From Ignelater luminosus (lineage: Eukaryota > Arthropoda > Insecta > Coleoptera > Elateridae), in assembly GCA_011009095.1 (NCBI GenBank), contig VTPC01001660.1:35979-99978 (forward strand): a stretch of 64,000 nt of DNA. Direction: 5' to 3'. Shown in pieces: positions 36,701 to 45,324 of the stretch (its first letter is position 1; each line of letters opens with the position of its first letter). A model generated the notes under the pieces. That model saw only the letters and a program-made list of their open reading frames with translations. It was not told where the DNA came from and did not search any database. The translations under genes were made by a program, and so were the position numbers.

Positions 36701-39314
36701 TTTTTACTAAAAATTGCAAAATGAAAGTTGCAAAATAACTTGGTGCAATAGGCCCCAGTTCTGTTACTTCATTTCCTTTCTGATCTGTCTCTTGTACTAC
36801 CATTGTGTCGAAGTTAAACCTGATTTCTCCAATAAGTTGTTTCATTGCTCATCATCATAGATACTTCTCACTTTCTAAGTTCCCATATCCAATTCATTTT
36901 GTATCTCATTTTTTATTTTCTTTTTTCCCTTAATCTTCTCTTCAGTCCTTTCATATTATCTACCCTTAACATTACTATGGTTGTGTCTTAAATCTGGTTT
37001 TGCCATTATTAGATTTTTGTACTTTTCTTAATCGTATTTGGGCCTTATTCTCTAACCTATATTAGCACTAATACAGCTTACATTGCAAGATCTATTTTAG
37101 TAGTTTAATTAGCTAACTAGAACTAGAAGAGTAAAAACATATTATTCATAGTTAAACATTCATTTTTATTTGCGCCTCAAATTATAAATACTGTAAATTA
37201 TTTATTATTTTTGTTTTAGGACCATCAAGAAGTTTATCACCTGATCCGTCCTCATCGAATAGTTGGTCATTGCAAACTGTTCAAAGTAATTCAGAACCAA
37301 TACCTTCTACATCAAAGCAAGATGTATTAGAAATACCTATAGAGAATAGCCCACATATCGATACAGAAATAGAAATAAATGAAACACATAGTGGCACTCC
37401 TTGCTCTACTCAAGATTCCGATCAGGATGATTATGAAAATGAAGAAGGGTCTTTTCCAGGTCCAGGAATACCAGAAGTAGTGAATATATCTCAAATTGAG
37501 CCAGCTAGATGTGAATATGTTCATTTATCCTCTAGTGAAGCTGAAATTAAATCTTTACATCATTATTTAACTGAATCAAAGAGAAAACATAAAGATAAAA
37601 GTAGAGAAAATTCACCAACTAATAAGCAGAATTGGAAGGAAGATTTTGCATCTTCAAAATTACCAAAAAGTGATCGTAAAACATTATCACAGTCCCATAA
37701 TATATATTTATCCAACAATAATGGAGCTGTTATAAATGCATATTATTTAGACCACAATTTAATTGTTGTACAAGAATTGGTAGTTGGTTTTTGGAATCAA
37801 TCGCCATTAGGGAATATACTGGGTGCTCAAGATATGTGGATCTCAAGAGGAAATACTAGACGAATGGTTTTAGGTAATGGTTGCGTTAATAAAGAATCAC
37901 CTGAGATGGTTATCAGCTGTAACAATTCAGTTGCTTACATTGAACTGTGGACAAAAGAGCATAAATCTGATAAAAGGGAAAGGCCTGTAGCTGATGTGTT
38001 TGTTACCATTTATATGAGACTGAATCGAAATGGCCCCGATAAAAAAGTTTTACAATTGGAAAATATTAAAGGGTTAGTGATTGAGAATTAAAAACAACAT
38101 GAATGGTTAACAAAAATAATATTGTTGTTGTAGGTATGCTAGTGATGTGCAGTATATAGTATTAAGGAGTTCTCTTTGTATTATCGTTAGTTGGACAGTT
38201 AATGCAGATAGTATTTCATCCACAGTAGTACACTGCTACCATTTATCTGCTGATTTTCAAATGGTGTCCAGCATTACTGAAATGCAATCTGTTGATCATT
38301 ATGTTTCATCATTACATAACATAGAAGGTTTGTTCAGCATATAGTGATTAACAAGTAAATCAACTCTTACAAAAAGCAGGAAACTAACTTTGAAACAAAG
38401 CCACAGAGTTCTGTGACAAAACATTGATGTTAAATGATATTTCTGTGTTTCTATAATAGATGCATGCCAAATGAGTAAAAGTAGCGACTTCTGTTCGAAC
38501 ATATCCGTATTATCACTTAACTGTTAGTTGAAGGTCATTGGATGGTGTTTGAAAAGAACGAAGGATTTTTAAAGAGTTGGTTTACTTATTAATCACTCTA
38601 CACTGGTTTGTTTATGTAAAACTTAAATTATCTTAATGACTAATGTTTTCCTAATGTAGTTGTATTCTGTATAATAGAAATTCTGTTTTTATTTTATTTT
38701 ATTTTTCTATTTCTAGACTGTGATACCCTTATCTTGGGATGTGGAGAAGCAAAAATAACTTTGTGGAATTTAGAGCATGGTTATATAGTTGCTACAATTG
38801 ATCTCATGGAAATTCATCCAAGACCACATGCTGTTTGGGCAAAATGTGATAGAGTGAGCTCTTTCTGGCACTTAATATTTTAGATATTTTTTGTAAATTT
38901 GAAATATTACAGGGCTTTCTGTTTACTATACATCAATCAGATGATAATATTTTACAGTTAATTGCAATTAATAGTTTTGATTCTACATGGAAAAGACTGC
39001 AAACATATAAACCAAGGCTTAATCATGAAAAGTAAGTTCTCTATTTTTTTTATTAAGTTTAATTAGAATCTTGTAACATAAAACATTTATTGTGCAGCTT
39101 TTTGGGTGTATGTATGGAACATGGTGTCCTAGTAGCATTTTATGATACAGGGATATCTTGTTGGGGTGCTCAAACTGGTGAACAGTTAGTTGAAGAAACA
39201 TGTGAAGATGGCGTATTTTTACCATTTGGTAAACATGTTGTGGTAGTGCTTAACAAGCAGGTTCATGTTAGACATGCCTTAGAGTACCTTATTAATGCCA
39301 CAGAAGATTCTTAA
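23624..39314 (+). CDS. PALB2-like WD40 protein, 7 coding exons, 1,408 aa predicted
   Basis: Coding exons: 23624-24713, 25540-27156, 37220-38072, 38134-38327, 38717-38853, 38913-39031, 39098-39314. All introns are GT-AG, phases agree across every junction, and the total is 4,227 nt with one stop. The N-terminal ~1,050 residues are Ser/Lys/Glu-rich and look disordered. Residues ~1,060-1,408 read as a WD40-type propeller: TLILGCGEAKITLWNLEHG, ILQLIAINS and GISCWGAQTGEQL align in order and spacing with the last blades of vertebrate PALB2, whose propeller is a similar ~335 residues and ends the protein. PALB2 links BRCA1 and BRCA2 in homologous recombination in the nucleus. The match is by eye; another WD40 nuclear scaffold is possible. 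The acceptor just before the ATG implies an upstream non-coding exon. Intron 2 (10 kb) is packed with transposons. Confidence 0.65.
24714..25539 (+). other. intron 1 of the PALB2-like gene
   Basis: 826 bp, gtgagt...tttaag. Ordinary AT-rich sequence with no repeat recognised. Confidence 0.65.
25540..27156 (+). CDS. PALB2-like gene, coding exon 2
   Basis: Acceptor tttgtttaag|G and donor GTGTCAG|gtgagt, phase 1 in and out; 539 codons. It opens with a Ser-rich run encoded by TCA/ATC triplets. The middle (about 26140-26520) is extremely Lys-rich, with KMRKLNATLKKILKS and KKYIKKKLKPK as examples. This is suited to chromatin or DNA contact, as in the PALB2 chromatin-association region, though I see no specific motif match. 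The block PDPEVWKNFTSEHRKAYIES (about 26690-26750) is less biased and may be a short folded or conserved motif. Confidence 0.75.
27671..28933. mobile_element. 1,263-bp non-autonomous element with TIR AAGGGGATCACAACAC
   Basis: Left end AAGGGGATCACAACACAAAA at 27671 and its reverse complement ending 28933, both bordered by TA. The right 180 bp matches 23000-23178. The inside has no transposase frame. The 103- and 102-codon frames at 27703-28014 and 28067-28375 are unsupported. The foldback at 28375-28531 lies inside. Confidence 0.75.
28375..28531. repeat. near-perfect 157-bp hairpin
   Basis: Left arm 28375-28442 (aatgatttgaatataagcac...ttctcaactggtttcgttc) pairs with right arm 28463-28531 over ~68 bases with only a few mismatches, around a ~20-base loop. 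A transcript through this point of the PALB2-like intron would form a long double-stranded stem. It may be a foldback MITE. Confidence 0.85.
29190..29510. repeat. dispersed repeat with internal duplication (copy 1)
   Basis: Matches 54759-55020 over most of its length (tctgggaatgcaaagcataaccaca... onward). Inside each copy a ~120-bp segment occurs twice, marked by ggcagccattttgaccatgttcccgaggtgatatc and ggcggccattttgatcatgttcccgaagaattat. No terminal repeats or coding frame. Confidence 0.8.
29520..29943. other. intronic spacer with short AT repeat
   Basis: An (AT)n run lies at about 29731-29744. No gene seen; minus-strand short frames are unsupported. Confidence 0.4.
29944..30552. mobile_element. 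pogo/Tigger-like MITE, 609 bp
   Basis: Starts TA|CAGTAGAACTCGGTTATAGCG and ends with aaatCTACTG|TA. The opening, with repeated cgttataaccgag words inside (about 29992-30012, and again 30420-30440 and 30505-30535), is the pattern of pogo/Tigger MITEs in many animals. The TIR pairing beyond CAGTAGA is weak, and there is no transposase frame. Confidence 0.55.
30751..30971. mobile_element. 221-bp MITE with ~38-bp inverted repeats
   Basis: TAACATGTGATCATTAAAAT continuing ttaagttcccagtaggc at the left pairs with the right end at 30934-30971 with three mismatches. It is non-coding. It lies 530 bp upstream of the THAP transposase start and could mark, or be confused with, an end of that element. Confidence 0.75.
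34199..35448 (+). mobile_element. mariner-like element, copy B (1,250 bp), inside the P-element relic
   Basis: Same ends as copy A, flanked by TA at 34197-34198 and 35449-35450, same length and the same 55-bp deletion, but in opposite genomic orientation. It interrupts the C-terminal part of the P-type transposase reading frame, so it is younger than that element. The near identity with copy A, 18 kb away, implies recent movement. Confidence 0.95.
34313..35343 (+). pseudogene. mariner-like transposase of copy B, frameshifted
   Basis: ATG 34313 opens the helix-turn-helix part and the frame breaks after AESVK at the shared 55-bp deletion; it closes at 34624. The catalytic part (34582-35343) is open and has the same sequence as copy A, including LSDEAHFHLGG, QQDGATCH and SCDLTPCDFFLWG. 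The only difference from copy A that I see in the protein is AETVRK for AEAVRK. The antisense frame at 35125-35385 is a shadow. Confidence 0.9.
35574..37219. other. distal part of intron 2
   Basis: No gene recognised. A partial tandem duplication occurs at 36285-36463: gtcattttaaacttattataaaaagactaca at 36285 and again at about 36401, each followed within 100 bp by an aaaagatctg word. Frames at 36000-36260 and 36615-36845 (minus) are unsupported. Confidence 0.45.
37220..38072 (+). CDS. PALB2-like gene, coding exon 3 (start of the propeller)
   Basis: tgttttag|G to AAAGG|gttagt, phase 1 in and phase 2 out. It encodes about residues 903-1,186. The first half is acidic and Ser-rich (DSDQDDYENEEGSFPGPG), then a basic linker (ESKRKHKDKSRENSPTNK). 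From about 37700 there are folded, hydrophobic strands (NAYYLDHNLIVVQELVVGFW) that start the propeller. The donor choice is set by the phase needed by exon 4. Confidence 0.7.
38134..39314 (+). CDS. PALB2-like gene, coding exons 4-7 (propeller blades and C-terminus)
   Basis: Exons 38134-38327, 38717-38853, 38913-39031 and 39098-39314, with small introns of 389, 59 and 66 bp. They contain the WD-like strands ITLWNLEHG (exon 5), FLFTIHQSDDNILQLIAI (exon 6) and VLVAFYDTGISCWGAQTG with a final VHVRHALEYL strand (exon 7). The stop is TAA at 39312-39314. These are the parts that align best with vertebrate PALB2. The intervening frames at 38147-38344 and 39090-39314 are subsets of these exons. Confidence 0.75.
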
Positions 39315-39351
39315 TGTAAAAAGTAAAAAAAGAAACTATTTTGTATAGAAT

Positions 39352-39357
39352 AATAAA
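39352..39357 (+). terminator. AATAAA polyadenylation signal of the PALB2-like gene
   Basis: Canonical hexamer 38 bases after the stop codon, which implies a very short 3' UTR. Confidence 0.65.
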
Positions 39358-39359
39358 TT

Positions 39360-40746
39360 ATTTACCTAATATGTTATTTTAGATTTATTATATGTTAAAT
39401 TTGTATATAAAAAAATACGTGCTACAAAATATATATATATTAGTGAGTATTTATTGTTTTCTTTAATTTAGTAAATAAAATTTTAAATGACTGATAACCA
39501 ACAAACATAACTTCTTATGTGCAAGAGCTGTAAATAAATAGTATGCCATAAAAGATAGGTTATCATAGTAGCAATAATTTTTTCAGTTTTATTTTAAATT
39601 TTTTAAATATTAAGATCAGAAAACAAGTTTCTTTCTACTTATGTTCAGTATTACTGGTACGGCAATAGTTTAATTTCTCATGGTTTTTTGTACCTGTAAA
39701 CAATGAACTATCTTTTACAGCACACTATCATATCTATGGACCTTGCTGGTGTGAAGAATTATACTCTCTCTATCCTAAAATAGTCGTCACTTAATAAATT
39801 ACAATAGGGTTCGTCCACATGACATTTTCAAATCAGCTGTAGGGGGTAAACAAAGGTTTTTACCATACAAACTCGTATAACAAAATAAAACATTTTAGAA
39901 TTATAACCTATATAAAACAATAAGAATGTAAGGTTATGTACTTTGTTTACCCACCAAGCAATAACATGCTAGACAGACTCTACAATAAAATGAATAAAAC
40001 ACATTATTCTATTATAACCTCATTTTATTTGCCTGACGTGTTTCGTAGCATATCATTATCAAACGCATAAATAAACAAGATGTCATGGTAACCAACTAAA
40101 TTAATCTGTTTAGCCAGAAATTGTGATCTTCAGTCTTCATCCAACACTTGTAGTAATGAAGATTTTATAAGGTCAGTCTGCTCATCCATTAATAGTATTT
40201 ACATAATCAATTATAAATAGCCTGATATTGTTTGACAAGACATAACATTTGCAAAACGAGCAATAGCAAGTTACGTGAGTCAAAACAGTAGGGCTTTTCA
40301 TAATGTATTGTGTACAAGATTTTATATAATTTTGTTTAATTACTATTCTCTTTTTAAGAATTTTGACGTCATATTAGCAACAGCTTATATCCATTACATA
40401 ACTCAGTTATATAATGAAATCTTTACACAATCCTTGTAAGTATGCTTTTAACTTTTCATGACAATCATGAAAAAATTGAAATTTCATAACGAGATTAGAT
40501 AAAGGTACTTTGTATTTGTGTATTGTTTGTAAATTTAAATATTTACATATTTTGTGCGTCTTTAGCATTAAATAAAGTTCTTAAGATGTTGATGTTGGTT
40601 TTGAATGCTACTTTGTTGTCTGTCTTGTTTAAAATCCTAGCAATCTGGAGTTAAATTTATGTGTCTGTTATCAGAAATCCATTTATAAGCAGAAAAAGAC
40701 TGCTCAACATCTACAGATGTCGCTGACACATACTTAGAATCCAAGT
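39360..40746. other. intergenic, no gene recognised
   Basis: AT-rich sequence downstream of the PALB2-like gene; no frame or repeat that I can support. Confidence 0.45.
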
Positions 40747-41336
40747 CAGTTGATTGTGATACCAAGTACTGACACCAAACAAAAGACGATCGCAAATTGA
40801 GCTCAATAACGATTTTCTTTCCTTCAGAGGCGCTGTTGTTTTAGATTAAATTTGACAAGTTTATACGTCATTTTATAAGTTTGAGGTTATTAAAATTTAA
40901 ATGTTAGAAAAAAGTAATTATTAATGCCTTGTTGTTGCGTATTATTTATTCTTTGCAAAGTTTGTATTAGCAAGTGTTTATTTTCTATTACCTCGTCTCA
41001 GCTTCATCACTTTCACAATTATGTTTTTATAAATTGCTGTAAAACAGATTTCGTGGTAGTTGCGCACCGTTTCTGAATAAATCGGATTAATCCAGATAAC
41101 TCAGTCATATAATTTGTATGATCAGATCAAAAATACAAGTTAAGTTTCCGAAAAAGCATTATTTATTACATTTTTCTAAAATTTAGGTTTTAATAACCTC
41201 ATACTTATAAACTGACGTTTAAACTTGTCAAATTTAATCTAGAACAACAGCGCCTCTAACGGAAAGAAAATCGTTAGAGGCTCAATTTGGGATCGTCTTT
41301 TTTTTTAGTGTCTGTACTTTGTATCACAATCAACTG
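40747..41336. repeat. foldback element, ~150-bp arms
   Basis: 40747-40895 is the reverse complement of 41187-41336 with about 10% difference (cagttgattgtgata...gacgatcgcaaattgag...aggcgctgttgtt...gaggttattaaaa), around a ~290-base spacer. The arm sequence is the same as 22840-23000. It may be two head-to-head copies of one dispersed repeat or a true foldback element. Confidence 0.8.
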
Positions 41337-41482
41337 GCTTTGCTTAGAATAAATATACTTACTCTCTGACTCTTCCGGTTGCATAAAGCATTTTTTTCAT
41401 CGACCTTATTAGAAAGTAGACTTTCTGACCCTTATTTTGTGGCTGAAAGTTGACGATTGTGTCTAAACGAGTGTCTTTTTTC

Positions 41483-41556
41483 CCTTGTGTGCTTTATTTC
41501 ATGAGCCGAAGGCGAGGTAAATAAAAGGTACACGCGGGGAAAAAAGTATCGCTTTC
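41483..41556. repeat. imperfect 74-bp hairpin
   Basis: Arms cttttttcccttgtgtgc... and ...acacgcggggaaaaaag pair around a gagccGAAggc centre. The core resembles the hairpin at 43211-43327 (gagccTTCggctc). Confidence 0.6.
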
Positions 41557-42498
41557 TCCTCTTGTAACACAAATTTAACAATTCAAGTCATTTGCTAATA
41601 CAATGTTAACTTGAAGATTTTAGGTTAATATTAAATTCTACTATTTCTAATTGGTTAATGCAGTTCTCAAATTGACAACATAGTTAAGAACGCTTTATGC
41701 AATTGGGTATGAGTGATTTGATCTTGTGGAGAAAAGTTTACTCCTTTTCCACTTAGATCTATTATCCACCATACCATAGAAAATCAGAATTGTTTTTAAA
41801 TTTTTCTTGACCTTTCTTGGAAATACTATCTTATAATTAAAAAATGCTGGTATTGTAGATCCATTTGTTTGCATGTTGAAAAATATATCAAAAGTACTTC
41901 CTTATGGCTTTTTAAACAATTTTAATAATGATATTAGAATTGTACTTTTGATACATTTTTCAGCATTAAAGAAATGTATTGACAAATCAAATACACAATT
42001 CACAGCGTCAATTTTGTTGTGAAATCTGATCTTGAGCGCCTCTCAATAGTTATGGAGATTTATGAAAAATGTGCATGTGTGTACTTTAAATTTTCTTTCA
42101 CATTCAGATTCATAAAGCCTTTTGAGTAAATGCAATGTCAATGACCTCACTGGAATTTAATTGTTGCACTACTGATTTAACCATGTTCCCCATTGTGATC
42201 TGGAGGTGGCATGTGTCAGTAAGAATTTGGCGAAATAACCATATGTAATATAGTGCTTTAAGAAATACCCTCTTTATGTTAGTTAGTAGTAATGTAGTAC
42301 ATTCAGTTACAGCCCTGCATGGGCCAAGATTTCCAGCCCTGGCCCGACTGGAGATAAACTTGAGGCAACCCAAAAAGTCTGACAAACCCAAGAGACTTGA
42401 ACAGTCTGACAGGTTCTAGCAGCTCGACAAGCCCAAAAGGAATGAAAAGCCAATAAATCTTTAAACGGAGGTCCTGATCAAGAAAGCCGTCCTATGGT

Positions 42499-42740
42499 GC
42501 AGTACAAAAATCCCCGTCTTCGGTTCAGTACGAAAATAATGCTTGTCTGGGTCAATATACAAAAATCACGCCTATCCAAGTCAGTATGAAAAAAATCTTG
42601 GGACTGGTGCAGTATGAAAATTCTGTGTTTTGATTCAGTATAAAAATGTTTGTCTGAGTCAGTACTAAAAAGATCTCGGTTCACCACAGTACAACAATTG
42701 TCTACTTCGGACCAGTACAAAAAGCCTGGCCAACTCGACA
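42499..42740. repeat. minisatellite, ~27-bp unit starting cagtacaaaaat
   Basis: About nine diverged units each begin cagta(c/t)(a/g)aaaat and continue with a pyrimidine-rich ~15 bases ending near cggtt/gggt. Flanking DNA (42330-42480 and 42725-42790) has further short words such as ctcgacaagcccaaaag and ctcgacaggcctgag. Minus-strand frames across it (42478-42867) are repeat-driven. Confidence 0.7.
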
Positions 42741-42869
42741 GGCCTGAGAATGAAATACAGCCTGACAGATCCCAATAGCTCAACTGACCGGATGTAGGCC
42801 TGATACGCCCATAAATTTTAAAATTAAGGCTTGGCTTGACCAGAAACCAAGCTTTGGCCCAGGCCACGT

Positions 42870-43061
42870 AAAAGCCCGACTAGATTCAGCAACTTTATGG
42901 AGGCCATGAGCTAAGCATGTTAAATGAAGCAGATTGTGGTAAGTTTCCTTTAAAATTCTTCCAGCTGCTTTCATAGAAGCAATCACATCTGTGATAAATA
43001 ATAAGAGCTTTTCCATATTTTCCAAGTTTCCTTTAGACCTAATAAATGTGATAGATTTCAT
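42870..43061 (-). pseudogene. hAT-like transposase fragment
   Basis: Minus-strand residues LLLFITDVIASMKAAGRIL and LLHLTCLAHGLHKVAESS match the hAT core region that, in many insect copies, reads like a TDAAPYM... followed by HVTCLAHxLxRVAE. It is cut off on the C-terminal side by the repeat-rich DNA. Only ~60 residues survive. Confidence 0.6.
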
Positions 43062-43210
43062 TTAATTATAATTTCCTATATTATACAGAGCAATTAAAAA
43101 GAAACCTTATTGCAGAGTATAGATTAAAATTAATGAGTCTTGTCAAATATTTTATTAAATTTGTTTAATATTGCTTTTTAAGTGTTGTGAAATTAAAAAA
43201 ATAGTATATT

Positions 43211-43327
43211 ATTCAACGAGCACATAATGTAGGCTATTATTCAAGAGGATGAAGTTTACACACGAGCCTTCGGCTCGTGTGTACATCATCCAAGTGAATA
43301 ATGACCATTATGTGTGAGTCGAATACG
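43211..43327. repeat. 117-bp imperfect palindrome
   Basis: The centre cacacgagcc-ttc-ggctcgtgtg is a perfect 10-bp stem. Pairing continues outward through catcctc/catcatcc, ttattca/tgaataa, cacataatg/cattatgtg and attca/gaat. A strong cruciform or hairpin candidate; no coding content. Confidence 0.85.
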
Positions 43328-43594
43328 ACATTTTATCTACGATTGTAACACTTCTGAGGAAGATTTGGAGGTGGATTCCCCTGAGGGAGGCGATGTCCAA
43401 ATTCTTGAATATGCAGAAGTCAATTAAAGTAAATAATCTTCACAAGGAGAGTTTTAGACCTGGAATACAGGGATCCTCTGAAGACGATGCCCAAATTTTC
43501 TTTCTAACAATAAATAGTTTGAGATTATAACAATTTCTATTTTGTTTATATCTATAAATAGGCAACCAACAAAACATCGCCAGTGAATAAAATC

Positions 43595-44088
43595 AGACAT
43601 TGGAAGTAACGCGTTACTAGTAATTAATTACATTTTTCAGTAACGCTAGAGGTAACGCGTTACTTTATAAAGATGTGGTAAAGTAATTATAACTAATTAC
43701 AAACAGCATGTAACGGTAACGACTTCAGGTCGTTACCTTTGCGTTACTTGAATAATTGATTTTCAAATTTAGTTTTGATGATGTTCAGAAAATACATGTT
43801 TTTCATATTGTGTAATTCTAAGAGTTGTACAGTAAGCTTATACAAAGAAAAATTAATTAGAATCACCTTGAAGTTTGAAGGGTTCTAAAAAGTTTTTCTT
43901 TATTTTCTTTATAGAATCAAAATAACTGACAGTAACGGTAAAGTAACTTAGTTACATATTTGCAGGAACTGTAATAGTAACTAGTTACTTTTTAAAATCA
44001 AGTAACTGTAATTGTAACTAATTACATATTTTGATAAGGTAACTGTAACTGTAACTAATTACTTTTTTAAAGTAACTTTCCAATGTCT
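43595..44088. mobile_element. 494-bp hAT-type MITE filled with GTAAC words
   Basis: Ends AGACATTGGAAGTAAC and its near reverse complement (gtaactttccaatgtct). Both sides carry the direct repeat gaataaaatc (43585-43594 and 44089-44098), which contains the 8-bp target duplication expected of hAT or Zisupton elements. The interior has dozens of gtaac/gttac words (for example ggtaactgtaactgtaact), clustered towards the two ends, which could be repeated transposase-binding sites. Confidence 0.85.
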
Positions 44089-44098
44089 GAATAAAATC

Positions 44099-45324
44099 CA
44101 TACAATTCACTACTGTTTTATGAGTATGGTTATATTCCTATGGTTACGCGTATAACGACTATATTATTGAAGAGTCGTAGATAAAAGGTGTTTATGCAAG
44201 AACAAAAAATTTATTTATTAGAAGCATATTTCTGTAATGGTCAATTTGAAGATGGTGTTTAAAGTATTCTCAAAAAGTAACCTCAAAGTTTGACAGATAA
44301 TAGTCATTTATTAAACAACATATATATGTTGAGCACTGTAATTTTTTTATTTCAAAGGTGACCGTGATAAGATTTCTTTTTGATCACTCTGCACTAATTA
44401 TTATCTTTTTGTGTGAAACACGTTGACTATTATCTCAGTTTTCTAATTCTTCTCTTCTTTCATTTTGTTTGCTGGCCTTCTTTTGCTTGGTTGTTTAGTA
44501 CTACTAATTCCATACTAGTGCTATTCTTACATTATTATGTTTTGGGAAATGATTAATTATATGCAACTGTTACTCTACTGTTCGTCTCAACACACAATTA
44601 CTTTATGTCATTGTAATTATAAATATGGTTACAAATACAAGAAAGTTGAGATAGAATAGAGCATAGAATCTATCTACAGCTGCTTGGAGAAATAATATTT
44701 ACACAATTAATTGGAAATTAATGCTTATTAGATTAGGTAATTTAAACACGATTATTTTTGTAATGCATCTATTTCTTACAATATTGAGATACAAACACAT
44801 TTTCATTTTTATACATACAGTAGATATTTTCAAGTTGATTTTTTTCTTAGTTAATATTTCTTTATAAGCAAAAGTCATATGTTCAGCATATGTTTGCACT
44901 GATTTTATAATCTATACAAAAATGAAATGTAACATTATTTTTTTTTACCTAATTTTCAAAGATATCTTAAAAAGGAGCTGCAAATAAATGTTAAGAAAAA
45001 ACTAAAGTAGGACAAAGCTGATACCTACAGATGTACTGATGACCAGGAAACCTTTTACAAATGTAAATTAATACTTTCTTTATAATACCGTTTCATTAAT
45101 ACAATTTTTTCATCAATAAACGAAAGAAATGAAAATATAAAATACTGTTATCCATACAGCTCCAAATAATAATACAATCATCTACTACTAAAAAGCAAAA
45201 TAATACCAAATAATGTTCTTTTATAAGCAGTTTGATTTTAAAAAACTAGATAAAGATTATATTTATACTAAAAACATAAGCAGCCCCCCCTTGATAAAGT
45301 AGAAATTATGATGTACTTGGCCAT
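44099..45324. other. no gene recognised; 3' flank of Prpsap
   Basis: AT-rich. Minus-strand frame 44699-44899 is unsupported. The last few hundred bases are probably the 3' UTR of the gene on the minus strand, but I could not choose a polyadenylation signal. Confidence 0.45.

Larger units (their letters stand above)
27157..37219 (+). other. intron 2 of the PALB2-like gene, 10 kb, transposon-rich
   Basis: gtgagt...tgttttag. It contains the 1,263-bp TIR element (27671-28933), a foldback hairpin (28375-28531), a dispersed repeat (29190-29510), a pogo-like MITE (29944-30552), a 221-bp MITE (30751-30971) and a P-element relic (31505-35573) split by mariner copy B. I found no further phase-compatible coding exon with convincing sequence, although 31225-31291, ending in a good donor (aagg|gtgagt), could be an exon of something. 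Confidence 0.6.
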
